A stretch of DNA of 64,000 bases from the NCBI RefSeq assembly GCF_937616625.2, contig NC_065570.1:66429665-66493664 (forward strand), in the 5' to 3' direction. The translations under genes and the position numbers were made by a program. This document shows, piece by piece, positions 39,386 through 52,012 of this stretch (its first letter is position 1; each line of letters opens with the position of its first letter). This stretch comes from Mercurialis annua. Lineage: Eukaryota > Streptophyta > Magnoliopsida > Malpighiales > Euphorbiaceae. Below the pieces are notes generated by a model. The model ran no database searches and was not told where the DNA came from. It saw only the letters and a program-made list of their open reading frames with translations.

Positions 39386-40501
39386 AAATGTAAAAACCGT
39401 CTAATTCTTCATTACTAGTTAAATTACGATTCATTTATTGAATTTTCAATATTTTACATGTTTAACATTTAGTGTTAATCATATAAATGGGGGGAGTTGT
39501 GGCGTTTGTAGACGACTTTAATCCCATGACCTAACTGAATGATGCTCATCACACATATCATTTGAACTATAACTCATTGGTAGTCGGGTGTTTATTGAAA
39601 TTAAAACTTTAGCACCAAAATATAACATACATAAGTACTGTGTCTATAAAATCGAAAAAGGAAAGAAAAGAAGAAAGGTATCATAAAAATGAGAAGCATG
39701 TGATATTCAATTATTGATAATTCACCAATATCTAATATCTTTCTTTAGGTTCAAAGCACCAATCACTCTTTTTCCATTAATTATATGATACTATGTATAG
39801 ACATAGGTCAGCCAAACTTGAAACTCTATTGAATTTGGATGTAATCTCATTCAACAGATATTAAAATGCCTTTTAATTTGATTTTTAAAATTGGCATCAA
39901 ATAATACATTATGCAAATAACAATTATATCCGTAATGAAATACAAGTCTTGATGATTAAAAAAATAAACAATCTGAAATATTTTAATTTTTTTATTTCGA
40001 TTTTATTACATGAAAATTTAATTTTATTGATTAATGTAAACGTAACAACAGTACTATTTCAATAGTCTAAAAGAAAGTACTGTTATATCAATAACTTAGG
40101 TCGATTTTGAATACGTATTGAATCTGAGTCTCTATTAAACTTTTTTGTACGTTTGGATATGTATTTTTTATTAAATTTTTATATGTCTCATAAAAAATTC
40201 GTACAGAACAATGTATAAATTTAATATATGGATAATACTTTAAAATTAAATGTTAAATCTAAACCAAACTTAAATCAGATTTGAGTTTGTTTTCAAACAA
40301 AGTAGATCCCAATTGAATCCGACTGGAAAACCCGCCCATGAACAAATATAGGGTTTATGATATGATATGGACTTTTTAAACGAGATATGATATGGATTTT
40401 TCAAAAAATACCTAACTTCTTTTTTGCAAAATTTAATTCTCAAACGCAAATTTTTAGTCATACCTCAGCAGGCGTCTCAATCTTTACTTTTTTATTCTGC
40501 A

Positions 40502-40690
40502 GTTTCAAATGGTTTCTAAAAACATAATTCGAAACCGGTTTAATGTTTCTTAAATAGTTTAAATGGGTTTCAAATGTTTTCAAAGAGTTTCTAAAAACAC
40601 AATTTCAAACGATTTTAAATTTTAAAAGGTTTCAATATAGTTTCAAATGGTTTCTAAAAACACATTTTGAAACCGTTTCTATAATAGTTT
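40502..40690. repeat. Degenerate short tandem repeats
   Basis: GTTTCAAATGGTTTCTAAAA-like units recur five or so times, separated by AACACAATTT-type spacers. Confidence 0.55.
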
Positions 40691-42281
40691 AAAAAAAAAG
40701 GAATATTTTTATAAATCTTCAAAAAGAAAATGAGAAATAAATTTTCAAATCCGAAGTATTTTTTGCAAATTTTTTTAGAAGAAGATATTTTGACAAATGC
40801 TCTATATGAAAATGTATTCTATTCAAAAAGTTGGGTCGACTGCATTGGTCGTTGGCTAACTAATTAGCTTAAGATATGAAGCATCCTCTTGTTGATTTCA
40901 TTATGATGAGGTAGCTTAACTAACATCAGTACCCATTTTGATAAACCTAATCCATTGATTCTAATTTAGAATTTAGAGAAGTGTTTGTCTGTTTGATAGC
41001 TAAAGCTTAGTTGAATAATTAGTCCTAAGTCCTAACCTACCACACACAAATTAATACTACACATTATTTCTTAAATATTCAAGCTGTTGCCCACTAATTC
41101 TATCTATATCTCTACACAAGGAAAATGGCTACACTATGTAGAATCATTAGCTTCTTACTTTTGACCAAAAAGGGAAAGCAAAAAGCATTAAATTAAACAT
41201 TATTTGTTGCACAGTGGTGATTTGATCCATGTAGGTCTGCATTAGCAGCTGAGGTGCAATCCTCTGGTTTCATGTGGATCATAAATCTGACACTTCAGTG
41301 TATAATTACAATTACGAATTTATTGTGTGGAATATCAACCCCACAGTAGAAGAGATTTGAGATCTAACTAGTTCAATTTGTTCACATAATAATTCATTTT
41401 GATAAAAAACAACAACTAAGTAAATATTATATTCTCATAATTTCATATTTAACATAAGTCATTGATGACAATAATATTCAACTGAAGAGAAAAAATAAAA
41501 ATCATAGGGTGAGTAGTTCATTTTTAAATATAACCATACAATTATAGTTAAATTTATGAAATTATGATAGGATACATTTTAAGATGTGTTATAAACCAGA
41601 TAACCAGTTAACATTTTTATTAGAGTTCAAATGGCGACTTTGATTTTTGATGAATCGAACCAAACTGAATATAAATATTTGAGCGAATTACTCTGAGGCA
41701 CTCCACATGTGTTATAATTCATAGTTTGATATCTTTTTTTTTTTTGATAATCAACCGCTCTAGTATTTCACTTTCAATTTTATTAACAATTAGGGATTAT
41801 GTTAGTTCTGCTAATTACAATTTGACTCACTTTCAAATTAATTTGATATCCAAATTTAACATAAGATTGTAATTGTTTGTACAATTAAAATTAAGATACT
41901 AAATCGTTTGATTTTAAAATAAGAAGTACCAAACTACTATAAATTATGATATATATACGTGAGGCCTCACAATAATTTATTCTAAATATTTTACTTCGGT
42001 GAAATTTAGTTTTATAAAGACTCCAGTCTATTTGATTCCGTCAATGAAATTTTAAAAAGATTGATCGGTCGTAAATTTTAAGAGGTACCCTCCGTAATTG
42101 TTCTGTTAATCTTTTTTAATGTATTTACTTTACATCACAAATCACAACAAAAGGGACTAAAATGACAAAATAAAATTATACTGGGGACTGAATTATCATG
42201 ACCTAAGAAGAGGCAACCTACGCTCCTTGATGCATTGCTGAAAGAACATACGTGCACACTTTGTGAGATGCGAAACACAAA

Positions 42282-42467
42282 ATGCTGAGAAGAAAACCAA
42301 CCAAAATCGAACTCAAAATCGAAGACAAAGAAGAACTCGAAGAAGCCCGCAAACGCGCCACCTCCTCCTCCTCCTCCACCACCACCGAAGCCGCCACTGC
42401 CCTCCACCTCCTTGATCGCATCAACCAAACCAATCAATCCTCCAAATCCAACCGCATCGGCCTTTAA
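42282..42467 (+). CDS. CDC26: Anaphase-promoting complex subunit CDC26
   Basis: A 61-residue protein starting [19 protein letters not shown], the conserved N-terminus of CDC26, which stabilises the TPR subunit APC6/CDC16 of the anaphase-promoting complex in the nucleus. The rest is a Ser/Thr-rich linker and a short [10 protein letters not shown] tail, and the length fits plant CDC26. The frame has no intron. Its stop codon (42465-42467) lies two bases before the ATG of TTM3. In Arabidopsis CDC26 and TTM3 are made from one bicistronic mRNA, and the layout here is the same. Frames on the opposite strand are shadows. Confidence 0.9.
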   Translation: MLRRKPTKIELKIEDKEELEEARKRATSSSSSTTTEAATALHLLDRINQTNQSSKSNRIGL

Positions 42468-42469
42468 CA

Positions 42470-43075
42470 ATGGAAGTAGAAGTGAAACTGCGTATTAAAG
42501 ACGCATCCAATTTCACCAATCTTAAAACCCTCTTAAACCCGTTTCACATCAAAACCCATCACCAACAAAACCTCTTCTTCGACACTACAGCTTCAACTCT
42601 ATCCGCTCAGCGCGCTGTTCTTCGCCTGCGTTTCATCAACAAAGATACCCACTGTGTTCTTTCTCTCAAGGCGAAACCTGTACTTGTCAATGGCATCAGC
42701 CGCGTGGAAGAGGATGAAGAAGATATAGACCCGTTGGTTGGCCGCGAATGCGTGGCTGATCCGTCGAAGTTGGGTTCGATTGAATCGAGGATTATTAAGA
42801 GGTGTAGAGAGGAATGTGGAGTTGGGAGTGAAACGGGGTTTGTTTGTTTAGGTGGGTTTGAGAATTTGAGAGATGTTTATGAGTGGAATGGGTTTAAGTT
42901 AGAGGTTGATGAGACTAAATTTGAATTTGGGGTGTGTTTTGAGGTGGAGTGTGAGACTGATAAGCCTGAGGAGGCTAAGATTGAAATTGAAGCCTTTTTA
43001 AAGGAGAATGGGATTGATTATAAGGATTCTGAGATGTCAAAGTTTGCTATTTTTCGATCCGGAAAGTTGCCTTAG
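42470..43075 (+). CDS. TTM3: Triphosphate tunnel metalloenzyme 3 (CYTH domain)
   Basis: A 201-residue, single-exon frame. The CYTH signature E-V-E-V-K at residues 2-6 is present, as are RAVLRLR (about 48-54) and SLKAK (about 65-69), basic residues that line the tunnel and bind triphosphate; [12 protein letters not shown] and [12 protein letters not shown] add acidic metal-binding strands. Family enzymes hydrolyse inorganic tripolyphosphate with a divalent metal. The ATG follows the CDC26 stop after two bases, so translation probably depends on leaky scanning or reinitiation on a shared mRNA. A strong donor, TTA|GTAAGT, overlaps the stop codon (see the 3' UTR intron entry). Confidence 0.93.
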   Translation: MEVEVKLRIKDASNFTNLKTLLNPFHIKTHHQQNLFFDTTASTLSAQRAVLRLRFINKDTHCVLSLKAKPVLVNGISRVEEDEEDIDPLVGRECVADPSKLGSIESRIIKRCREECGVGSETGFVCLGGFENLRDVYEWNGFKLEVDETKFEFGVCFEVECETDKPEEAKIEIEAFLKENGIDYKDSEMSKFAIFRSGKLP

Positions 43076-44423
43076 TAAGTCAGTTGGATTTTTTGTGATT
43101 ATAAATTATGGTCATTTCTTCTTGTTGCTGTTTGGTATATGATATTTAGGTGATCTTGAAATGATATGCTTCCTTGTGTTAGTAATTGATGTTTATGCAT
43201 TGTTATGTTATTGGCAATTTGTTTAGTGTATTGTTGTTGGTTTGATAATTTCCAGCAATTTGATATTTTGGTTAGAACTCGAGGTGACTGTTTCCAATGT
43301 TTGAAGAAATAGCTTTGCTTTGCTCAATTTTTTACAGTTGCTGTATCATAGTTATAGCTTCGTAATGATTGAGACGGTAATTCTTCATCAATGACTTTTC
43401 TTTCAGAATGATTGACTGTTGATTCTTAGAAAAAATATTCTATTATGTATAGGCTTTTTTAATCCGCATACTTGTTTTATCATTTTTCAATTCTTATTTA
43501 CAATTTCTTTCAGTATTGTTGGTTTCAGATGTAGTTAGAGTCGTATCATTTTCCTAAAGCATGTTGCTTAATTCTCGTTCACTACTTTGAGCCACTTTAT
43601 CTTTGGATACAATTAATAGGCCGTCTGTTTATGTGTTAGCTCTTGGCTTTGATTGTCAATATTTCCTTGGCAAGAAAGATGTCAGTATGACATTTTGTTA
43701 TGTGCATACATATTAAGGTGGTCTTATATTGTGAATGATTGTATCAATGTCCGAATATCCATGAGATTTTCAAACTTTTTGTGCAAGTTATTGCACCTTT
43801 ATTTGAATTTAAATGTCCTTGTGGGTGCCTGGCTTGAGCTGGTTAGCGAGTATTGAGTTGCTCTATCTATTGCAAGGCTTAAGCCTTCGTTCTTTTTGCC
43901 CTCTCCTTGAACTAAGAAGGGGTGAAAATGAAATGGCCCTTATTAGAACACTGTCGAAGATAGTTCTAAGCTTTTGGGAGCTTAAAGTAAAATTATGATC
44001 TATTTAATTACTGACTTCTTCAGCTGGTTGGTAAAACCAAAACAAATGAGCAACTTGATCAGTTGGCCGAGTTTGGCGAGTACTGAGTTACTTTACCACC
44101 TCCTGGGATAATTTCCTGCATTCGGTTCATTGTCAAAATATTATCTTTGGATGGTTTGGTATATTTTTGCTGCTTTTCCGGCAAGTATAATAGAGCTGCT
44201 TCATAGTTTTGCATCTGAGGTTCAGAATTGCATCAATACGTTATCTTTTCTACCTTATGTTTACTCAGTTATCTAAAGAGTGGAGACGAGTAATTTTTTG
44301 GGCTTGCTTACAATTGAACTAGTTATGCCATTGTCGATTAGGATTTGATTGTAATAAACTGTGATACTCGCGCTGAAACTGGAACATAACATTCTGATAA
44401 TTGTTTAATGCATTCTTCTGTAG
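43075..44423 (+). other. Possible 3' UTR intron of CDC26-TTM3 overlapping the stop codon
   Basis: A donor GTAAGT starts at 43075, inside the TAG stop codon (TA|G), and a good acceptor TCTGTAG precedes 44424. Splicing would join TA to GAT and recreate TAG, so the protein is the same with or without splicing. The downstream exon would run to about 44700, where AATAAA occurs (44685-44690). This is inference without transcript data. Confidence 0.5.
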
Positions 44424-44727
44424 GATATCCTGTTCTATCTGTCTCGAAGGACCCTGGAAAAGGAACTATGATCAGAGACTCAGACTATGGAGAACTTTGA
44501 TCGTTCTATAATGTCACAAGTTTGTAATTGTTTGATGATTTTGCACCTTTCACATGCAACTGATGAGGAATATTGTAGTATTGTAATTCTCAGAAGTCTT
44601 TTCTTCAGTTTCTAAGTGACTTTATTTCCAAATTTTCAGTTTGATAAAATTATCATTCTATCATGCGTGTTTATTTCTTTCTTTAATAAAAGAGACATAA
44701 TTTTGTTACAGTACAATTTGTTAGCAC

Positions 44728-44834
44728 GTCTTTAATAATTTTTTCTCTGAAAAAACATTATTCTTTTCCGGTTATTGCAGAGTCTTTAATAATTTTTCTC
44801 TGAAAAAACATTATTCTTTTCCAGTTATTGCAGA
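44728..44834. repeat. Two-copy tandem repeat, unit 54 bp
   Basis: The segment beginning GTCTTTAATAATTTT and ending TTATTGCAGA occurs twice in succession with only one or two differences, just past the end of the TTM3 3' region. Confidence 0.85.
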
Positions 44835-45184
44835 GTCTACGAGACCACATTGCACTTCTAAAGGCACGACTCTTGAGATTTGCTACTCAAGTCAATGGAT
44901 ACAAATCTAAATCTCTCAGTTCGTCGTCCAAATGTTTCCCAAGCTATCTTTGTAGTCAATTTATAATTTCATTCATCCAAATAAAAGAAATGATATAAGC
45001 AGTTCCATTGTTTAATTAAAATAAAGTTAACATTGTACATCACAATAATCTGTAGTAGCAAGACACCAATGGTAGCAGAATACAGATTCATTAAGGACAA
45101 GGATAGTAAATTCTACTCTATGCAGACTCGCAATCGCAATTCTCTCCCCTACTTAAACCTAAACTACCCTATAAGACCTGTTAA

Positions 45185-46818
45185 TCACTTCCTCTTCTTA
45201 GAGGGTGGCTGGGGAACCTCATCCTCTTCCTCCTCCTCCTCCTCTTCTTCCTCGTCTTCATCCTCTCCGTCACCATCATCCTCTCCGTCACCATCATCGT
45301 CGTCGTCATCGTCTTCATCCTCATCATCACTTCCTCCTTCACCATTGGCTTCAGGATCATCCTCAGGGTCTACTTCTTCCACCCCTTCACCGCCTGAAAA
45401 ATCCTCATCGTTTGCATCATCATCTGGATCTGCATTATCTTCATCTGCATCTTCATCGTCGTCATCTTCTGTATCACTAGCATCTTTGTTTTCTGCATCA
45501 GGGCTTTTCTTCCTGAATAGTTGATCCATAGGAAACCTAGAAAAGAACCATTCAATCAAATCCCTCTCTCAAAGTACATAATTCAGGAGTAACGTGAGAC
45601 TCAATTCAAAAGATTGTGTTTACCTCTCATCGATTGCTGTCAACTTTGGTGATGCATTGATATCATTCAACAGTGAGCCAGCCTGAAGATAACATATTTC
45701 AGATTATCAAATATTTAAAACCAATAGAACCCTACATGATCAAATTGATAATACTGTCCCATTGACATCTCCAACTGGCAATACAGAACATTCACACAGT
45801 AAGCAAAAAGCATCTCAAATAGGACATACTTGGGAAGATAAAACATAAGTAACTTCACATCCATTCAGCATGCTGCTAGCTGAAACTGCACAACCGAGAT
45901 TAAAATCATGCTCGACGAAACAGAGCCAGATCTAAAATAAAAGCTAAGTCTCTAAGATATTGAAATCCAGTCCTAGGTACTGCATTTTCAATGAGAACAA
46001 TTTCACAGTCTACAATCCTGAAATCGCAGATCTTTAACTGGAAATAAAATTAAAAATGATTCACCAATTACAGCAATATTTTGAGGGAAACAAATGGAAA
46101 ATCAAATAGAAAATGCACTAAAAAGAAGAGAAATATCCCCTAAGGTTTACCAAAACAGCACAAAATCGATCATGACAAGAACAGCGAGACAAATTCAATG
46201 TCCTCCGAGCTATCAACAGAACATTATTTCCAAATGGTAAAAAGCAGCCTCATGCGGGCAAGCACAATCACATAACACAAACAACCAAGGCAACCTCATA
46301 AAAGCCGAACAACACACTAGTAAACAGTTATTTATGAAATAGTAAAAATCACCAAGAAGCTAGAACTCCAAGTAAGACCCCACTTCTCAAATCTTTAGGG
46401 TTTAACTATAGCAAATAAATGGGGACCCAAAACAAAGTTTCAATCGAAGAATTACTACTTTTTCCACATGACAAAATACATGTACAGCTAGATTTCTGTA
46501 TATAACTTGGACAAAAGAATACCAAGAAATTTCAAAGTCAGTCATACACATTCAACCCTAATCTTATAAATCCAGTTCAGTGAACTCGAAAAGCAAAGAG
46601 GAAGAACAAATTAAAGTCGACATAGCAACAGACTTCAAAAACAAACAAAGATTACTACTAAGTGAAGAGTAAAAAGAAAGAAAGAAATGATGAGAATTTA
46701 CCACATAGAAGAAGCAAGCAAGAGACTTAAAAACAGTCTCAACCACCATACTTTCCACAACAAAGCTAGCCCATATTCTCCTCTCAAGAGAAGAATTAGT
46801 GACACAGTCCACCTCCAT
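45185..46818 (-). CDS. Small acidic protein (VHS3-like in automated naming), copy 1
   Basis: Three exons: 46818-46702, 45682-45624 and 45536-45185, joined to 175 residues. The N-terminus (SSLERRIWASFVVESMVVET) is a short conserved region, then FPMDQLFRKKSPDAENKDASD leads into a long Asp/Glu tract ending in VPQPPSKKRK, a likely nuclear localisation signal. No enzyme domain is visible. Proteins of this type are sometimes named after the yeast acidic protein VHS3, but this rests on composition. It may be a nuclear chaperone-like acidic protein, which is a guess. The ATG at 46818 is the first in frame. Copy 2 lies inverted at 52013-53771. Confidence 0.8.
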
Positions 46819-47110
46819 TGCTGCCAATTTCAAAGAACAAACAACACTATAAAAAGACCAACAAGAATTGTTAAGAAATTTAAGAAAGAGGGGGGAAAAT
46901 ATTCAAAAAGAAAATGAGAGAGAAGAGACCTGTTTGGGTCTGGCCGTCTGGCTCCGGTTCGTGTAAACCCTAGTAGTAGTAGTAGTAGTAGTACGATCGA
47001 GGGTTTTGCGTCCTATTTTTTTTTTATTTCCAGATCTCTTCTTTTGCTATTTCCACATTACAAAATTCTGGAGTTCATTCAGTTCTGGGCTTCTACCTGT
47101 AGTGGACTCA
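46819..47110. other. 5' region of acidic-protein copy 1
   Basis: Homologous, inverted, to about 51712-52012 upstream of copy 2. It contains a (TAG)7-like microsatellite near 46973-46993 that is shrunk to a short ACTACT in copy 2. Confidence 0.65.
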
Positions 47111-47500
47111 TGATTTTGGTATTGGAATTAGAAGTTTATATTTTCTAAAACATTTTTAAATTTTTTATATTTAAATAAAGACATATTTATTTTCTTCTCA
47201 AAAAAAAAGACATTTTTTATATTAGTGTCGTTTTTAGTAAGTCGTATATGACTCGTAATTTGACTTGTTTATTTATTCTCTTATTAATTACTATTAGTAA
47301 ATATTTTTTTATTTTCTATCAATATTACAAATTATACCTTAATGTACCGACTTAGTATAAAGAAATTTCAATTTAAATATTTCGATTACATGTATTCCAA
47401 TTCAATATGAGTCTACAATTATTATTGTTATCGTAAATTTTTTAATTACATGTATGCCAATTTAAATATTTGTCAAGCTTTTTCCACAAACGGTGCCAAT

Positions 47501-48102
47501 TGATGGAATCTCTCTTCTCAACGGTGTTAACCTGCAAAACAGTTGTTAGACTGCTGACGGGACGGTGGTTGTCCAATGAGTATTCCGATACTTAAATCAT
47601 TATATATTATTCGTAATTATAATTGAATTTATGCATAGACATACCTCAAGTGCTTTTATAGCGAGCATGGAGGAATATCTCTTAAAGTCCAAATAGGAAA
47701 GAGATCCCTACTTAGTATGTGAGTCTATTTAGGAATGAGTTTACTAGATAGGATTACACTTTCTAAATAGGAGTATAATTATGAGTATGAATGTGTCTCT
47801 CGTTCTTTTAAAAGATCCGCGTCTTCTCAAATCTTTTTCATTATCGATATTTTAGTTGAATTATATTCAGATTCTAGATATTTAAATATCCACATTCATA
47901 TCTATTTATTGAATCATATGGAGTTGGGTCTTTTGTCTTTTAGGCGAGATTCTACTTTAAGTGGACGAATCTCATAGGACTCGATCTTTTTATCTCGAAT
48001 TTGGTTCTTTATCATTCTTTGGTGAGTCTAAAGTTCATTTCGGTGGGCGAGTTCCACAAGACATGGTACGTAATACTATTATGTGAAACTGAGTTTCCAT
48101 CA
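47501..48102 (-). repeat. Old LTR (602 bp)
   Basis: Bounded by TGATGGAA/TTCCATCA. It aligns by eye, with many differences, with the partial LTR at 48935-49208 and shares the CTGTTTTGCAGG...CCATCAATTGG end with the left-end element. Confidence 0.75.
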
Positions 48103-48834
48103 TTAGTTCCTCCACAAGTAAGCTAATATATATGTATTTATACTTTATTTAATTTTTAGCTTTACTCGACAAATCTTTTCAGATCCTCGGTGAATCTCTC
48201 CGAATTCTTTTTTCATTTTATTACTTAACACACGTTTATGATGGAACACATATTTTTGACATGTATTATTACAATTGCCACATGTCCTTTAGTTATAGGG
48301 TTTTAATCATTATTGTCTTATTGGAATTCGTGCATGCATATGCTCAGTCTTGATCCTTTTTTTTCTGCTAAAAAAAATTATCGAGCTTTCTTTCTAAATA
48401 TGGACATTGTCGTTCATTTTTAAACCTTTGGTCTTTCGAGCGTTGTCCCTTATCTTCCGTTATACTTTATCTCCATGTATTATTTTTACTTGTGAATTCT
48501 CCTTTAAGTTTCTGGCTTGTGCATTATTTTTCTTCGTGTTCTTGGTGTTCTTCGTATGTTTTTTTTTCCTCAAAATTTTATGGTTTTGATCTGTCATCTT
48601 TTTTAATAGTATATTGTTTATTCCTTTTTTCTCCCTCAACTTCTAAAAATGGTCTATAGGATAGAAAAGTGTTGAAACGCATTAAATTATATATATCTTA
48701 TGAGCTCTACTATCTTGGATGAGCAAGTTTTGGAATTCAAGTTTAGCTCTACTTCTAAATTTCTCCCTCCAATGCATGTAATGCTTTATTCAGCTGCATT
48801 ATGCGTTTCTGATAAACAATATTTAGTCTTTCCA

Positions 48835-48925
48835 TAATGTCACAAGCTTGAAATTGTTTGATGATTTTGCACCTTTCACATGCAACTGGTGAGGACTATT
48901 GTAGTGTTGTAATTCTTAGAACTGA
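48835..48925 (+). repeat. Copied fragment of the TTM3 3' region
   Basis: About 90 bp closely match 44508-44598 in the same orientation (ATAATGTCACAAG, then TTGTTTGATGATTTTGCACC, CACATGCAACTG, TTGTAGT). Confidence 0.85.
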
Positions 48926-49344
48926 GTCTTTTAGTATCTCTTTAATTATCGGTGATGTAGTTGAATTGTATTCAGTAGAATTTTTGAATATCCGCATTCA
49001 GATCTGATTACAGAATCTTATGAGATTCGATCTTTTGCTGTTTAGACGAATCTACATGGATTCTACTTTAAGTGAACGAGATTCATAGAACTCGGTCCTC
49101 TTTATCTCGAACTTGGTTCTTTATTAGCGAGTCATGTAGTTTGTCTCAGTGGGCCAGTTCTATAGAAATCGGTTTATAATATTATTATGTGGGATTGAGT
49201 TTCCATCACTCACTCCAAATATATACTTTCTCTATTTATTTACTTGTTCATTTAATCAAATGTATCTGTTTATACTTATTTGTATTTTTAAAATTTTAAA
49301 ATACTTTTATTTTTATTTTCAATCTATTATTTTCTAATAAATTA

Positions 49345-49628
49345 CTCTCTCCGGTCCATAATATTTGTCGCATTTGCCTTTGGCACAAAAACTAAGAAAA
49401 CAATTAATATGTTTTAATTTGTAAACACTTTTACTAAGTTAACCCTACATTGAAACTTGTTTACATTTATAACTATCATTTTCATTTGTTTATTGTATTC
49501 TTTTAATAAATTAATGGGGGGTAAACATGGAAAAATAGCAATTAATGCTCTCTTAATATCATAACATGACAAATATTATGAACCAAAAAAATTTCTCAAA
49601 TGCGACAAATATTATGGACCGGAGGGAG
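49345..49628. mobile_element. Stowaway-like MITE
   Basis: 284 bp with terminal inverted repeats CTCTCTCCGGTCCATAATAT and their reverse complement ending GGACCGGAGGGAG, flanked by TA duplications (49343-49344 and 49629-49630). It has no coding capacity. Confidence 0.92.
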
Positions 49629-49630
49629 TA

Positions 49631-51194
49631 CTTTATAATTTAATTTACAAACTATTTTTTTATATAATTGAAAAGAAAGAGTATTTATTAGAGGATTTAA
49701 ACTCACGATTTAACCGTTTGCTATTCAATGTCTATACCATTTCAATTATAGTTTATTGGTTAACTAACATGATTGTATTAGTATTTTTTTAAAATTTAAG
49801 ATAAAAAGTTATAAGCGATGAGCAGCAAACTGGTATAAAGCGCTCCCTAAATTATCAAAAAAGGAAAATGTTAACATGAACTACTTTGGCTAAATTTACA
49901 TGAAGAAAAAAGAGAGGGAGTATTTGAATATTGAGACTACGAGTGGTGAGGCTTTGGATCTTGTGCTACGGACTACTGTTACTTTTGAATGATCGTGATT
50001 ATGATTATTTATTACAGAGTTTTGAAGACACGTTGAAAAGCAAGATTGGCCCTACATAACTCTTTCATTTGATTGGTCATCACATCGTACTACACCGAGA
50101 TCTTGCCAACACTAGATTGTAGTTTTTGTACTGGACAGTATATTTATTGCATTTGCATATTAATTAGATCTGCAAGAAATTAGCATTCTCACTAATTTCA
50201 GTGACCGCCCAACAATCATTTAATGATTAAATTAAAAGTATTTTCTACATAATTCCTTTTTTCTTTACGCTATTTCCCAATCTAATATAGTAGAAACATT
50301 TTGTGTCAATTTCCTTTTTTCTTGCTACTTTTTCATTTAAATTGTGGATTTTATTTATTATTTTAAATTATAAAAAATATATTTTTATAATAACTAAGAA
50401 AGAGCTTTTTTCAAAAATATTTTCTTTTTTAAATTTTTGTAAAAAACCTTTTTTGGTAGTTTTTTAGAAGAGAAAATAATATTTTTATAAATTTTTTAAA
50501 AAATGAGGTGTAATTTTCCAAAGAAAAAAATTAATGTCCGTAAAATATCTTTTTAATTTTTTAATTGAATTTATGAATAAATATTTTTGAAACATTAATA
50601 TTATTATGTGGCGCATATGATATGGAGTACGCTCTAGTGTTGATTATCATCGTATTTCTTTTAAATTTTTTCTGGATAAAGATACAAAATCTGTAATGAA
50701 ATTAAAGATAGATAGAAGTCATTTTTTGAATTGTTGGAACTAGAAAGATGAAATTTATCTCTGACAAAAAATAGAATTAATTTCAATAAAATATCAAACG
50801 TTTGCGCGCTTTGTCAGTTATAAGCAAATCTTTCAAAATCAGATAGTTTAACCCATTCTGGAATATCTAAAACTTTTTCTAGGCATTCATGAATCAAATC
50901 GAAGATTGATCATTCATGAATGGGCTAAAGTAACCGATTTTAAATGATATGGTATATATGAAACCTTTTCTAGCGAAATCAATTAAAATCGGCTAGTTTA
51001 ACCTATCCACGAATGACAAATTTTTCGGTTTGGTTCACGAATGGCTATAAAAGATTTTAAATATCCCAAAATGGGCTAAACTAGCCGTTTTTGAAAGATT
51101 CGGTTATAACTGTCAAAATCCGCAAACGTTTGGTATTTTATTGAGATTAACCCAAAAAAATATTACTATAATTTCATATCGTGCTTAATATATA
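49631..51194. other. AT-rich stretch between two MITEs
   Basis: No gene is seen. Positions 50790-51150 contain an inverted repeat (the TTTTATTGAGATTAAC / AATTTCAATAAAATATC ends with AAACGTTTG and TAGTTTAACCCAT arms), which looks like another decayed inverted-repeat element. Confidence 0.5.
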
Positions 51195-51458
51195 CTCCTT
51201 CCGTCCCGTTTAGGAAAGGGACATATCTCAATTTTTTTTGTCCCACATAAGAATACCAAATCATGGTTTTTGTGCCATTTTACAAGGAATTCTCTTTTAT
51301 ACCCTCATTTTCTCTTTCTTTAATTAAAGCTAATACTCTACACACAAATTACAAGACAATAATTAATAGGGGTAAAATAAGAAAAGTTAAGAGTAATTAT
51401 TATTTTCTTAATCTATGTGTAAAAGGGATATGTCCCTTTTTAAGTGGGACGGAGGGAG
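51195..51458. mobile_element. Second Stowaway-like MITE
   Basis: 264 bp with ends CTCCTTCCGTCCCGTTTAGG and ...GTGGGACGGAGGGAG, inner AAAGGGACATAT arms, and TA on both sides (51193-51194 and 51459-51460). Different family from the first MITE. Confidence 0.9.
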
Positions 51459-52012
51459 TATCTAAGACTATATAGATATTTTAATTTATAATTATCGACA
51501 ATAATAATAATTTTTTTATATTTATGGAATTTTTTTTTTTACTTTGTGGAACAGAAAGAAAAAATTATTAAAACTAATAATAATTTTTTTAAAATAAATA
51601 ATTGAAACGGTAAATAGTCGATTAACATCTTAAACAAAAAAGAAATGCCATGTCAACGCAATAAGAGAAATAGAAACGTCTAATTCCAATGCCCAAATTC
51701 ATTAGTCCACGACACGTAGAAGCCCAAAACTAAATGAAGTCTGGAATATTCTAATCTGAAAATAGCAAAATGAAGAAATTTGAAAATAGCCAAAATTAAT
51801 GACGCAAAACCCTCAATCGTACTACTCCTAGGGTTTACACTAACCGGACTCAGACGGCCAGACTCAGCAACCCAATCAGGTCTCTTCTCTCTCTCTTTTT
51901 GAATATTGTGTCATCTGTTTCTTAAATTTGTTTACAATTCTTCTGTTTCTTCTCTAACTTATTTTTGGGTTTTTTTTTTATAGTGCTGTTTGTTTTTTTA
52001 AAATTGCAAGCA

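Larger units (their letters stand above)
38146..42281. other. Long intergenic stretch
   Basis: About 4.1 kb without a supported gene. It contains the repeats listed separately (38925-39075, 39151-39385 and 40502-40690) and otherwise AT-rich DNA. The right end should hold the promoter of the CDC26-TTM3 transcript. Confidence 0.5.
47484..49208 (-). mobile_element. LTR-element relics, same family as 1-4363
   Basis: On the minus strand an LTR at 48102-47501 starts TGATGGAA and ends TTCCATCA, and is followed by ATTGGCACCGTTTGTGG (47500-47484), a primer site like that of the left-end element. It is preceded by a GTGGAGGAACTAA polypurine-like tract. A second, partial LTR copy lies at about 48935-49208. 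Between them are pieces with the family's CCGAGTGA/TCACCAAG type of sequence and a TTM3-like fragment. No coding frame remains. Confidence 0.7.

Noticed and set aside
42135..42470. Minus-strand Gly-rich frame opposite CDC26
   Set aside because: It is the complement of the CDC26 Ser/Thr linker and has no supporting domain.
45033..45524. Plus-strand Ser-rich frame opposite acidic-protein copy 1
   Set aside because: It is the antisense of the Asp/Glu tract (GAT/GAA repeats read as Ser/Pro); the minus-strand spliced gene accounts for it.
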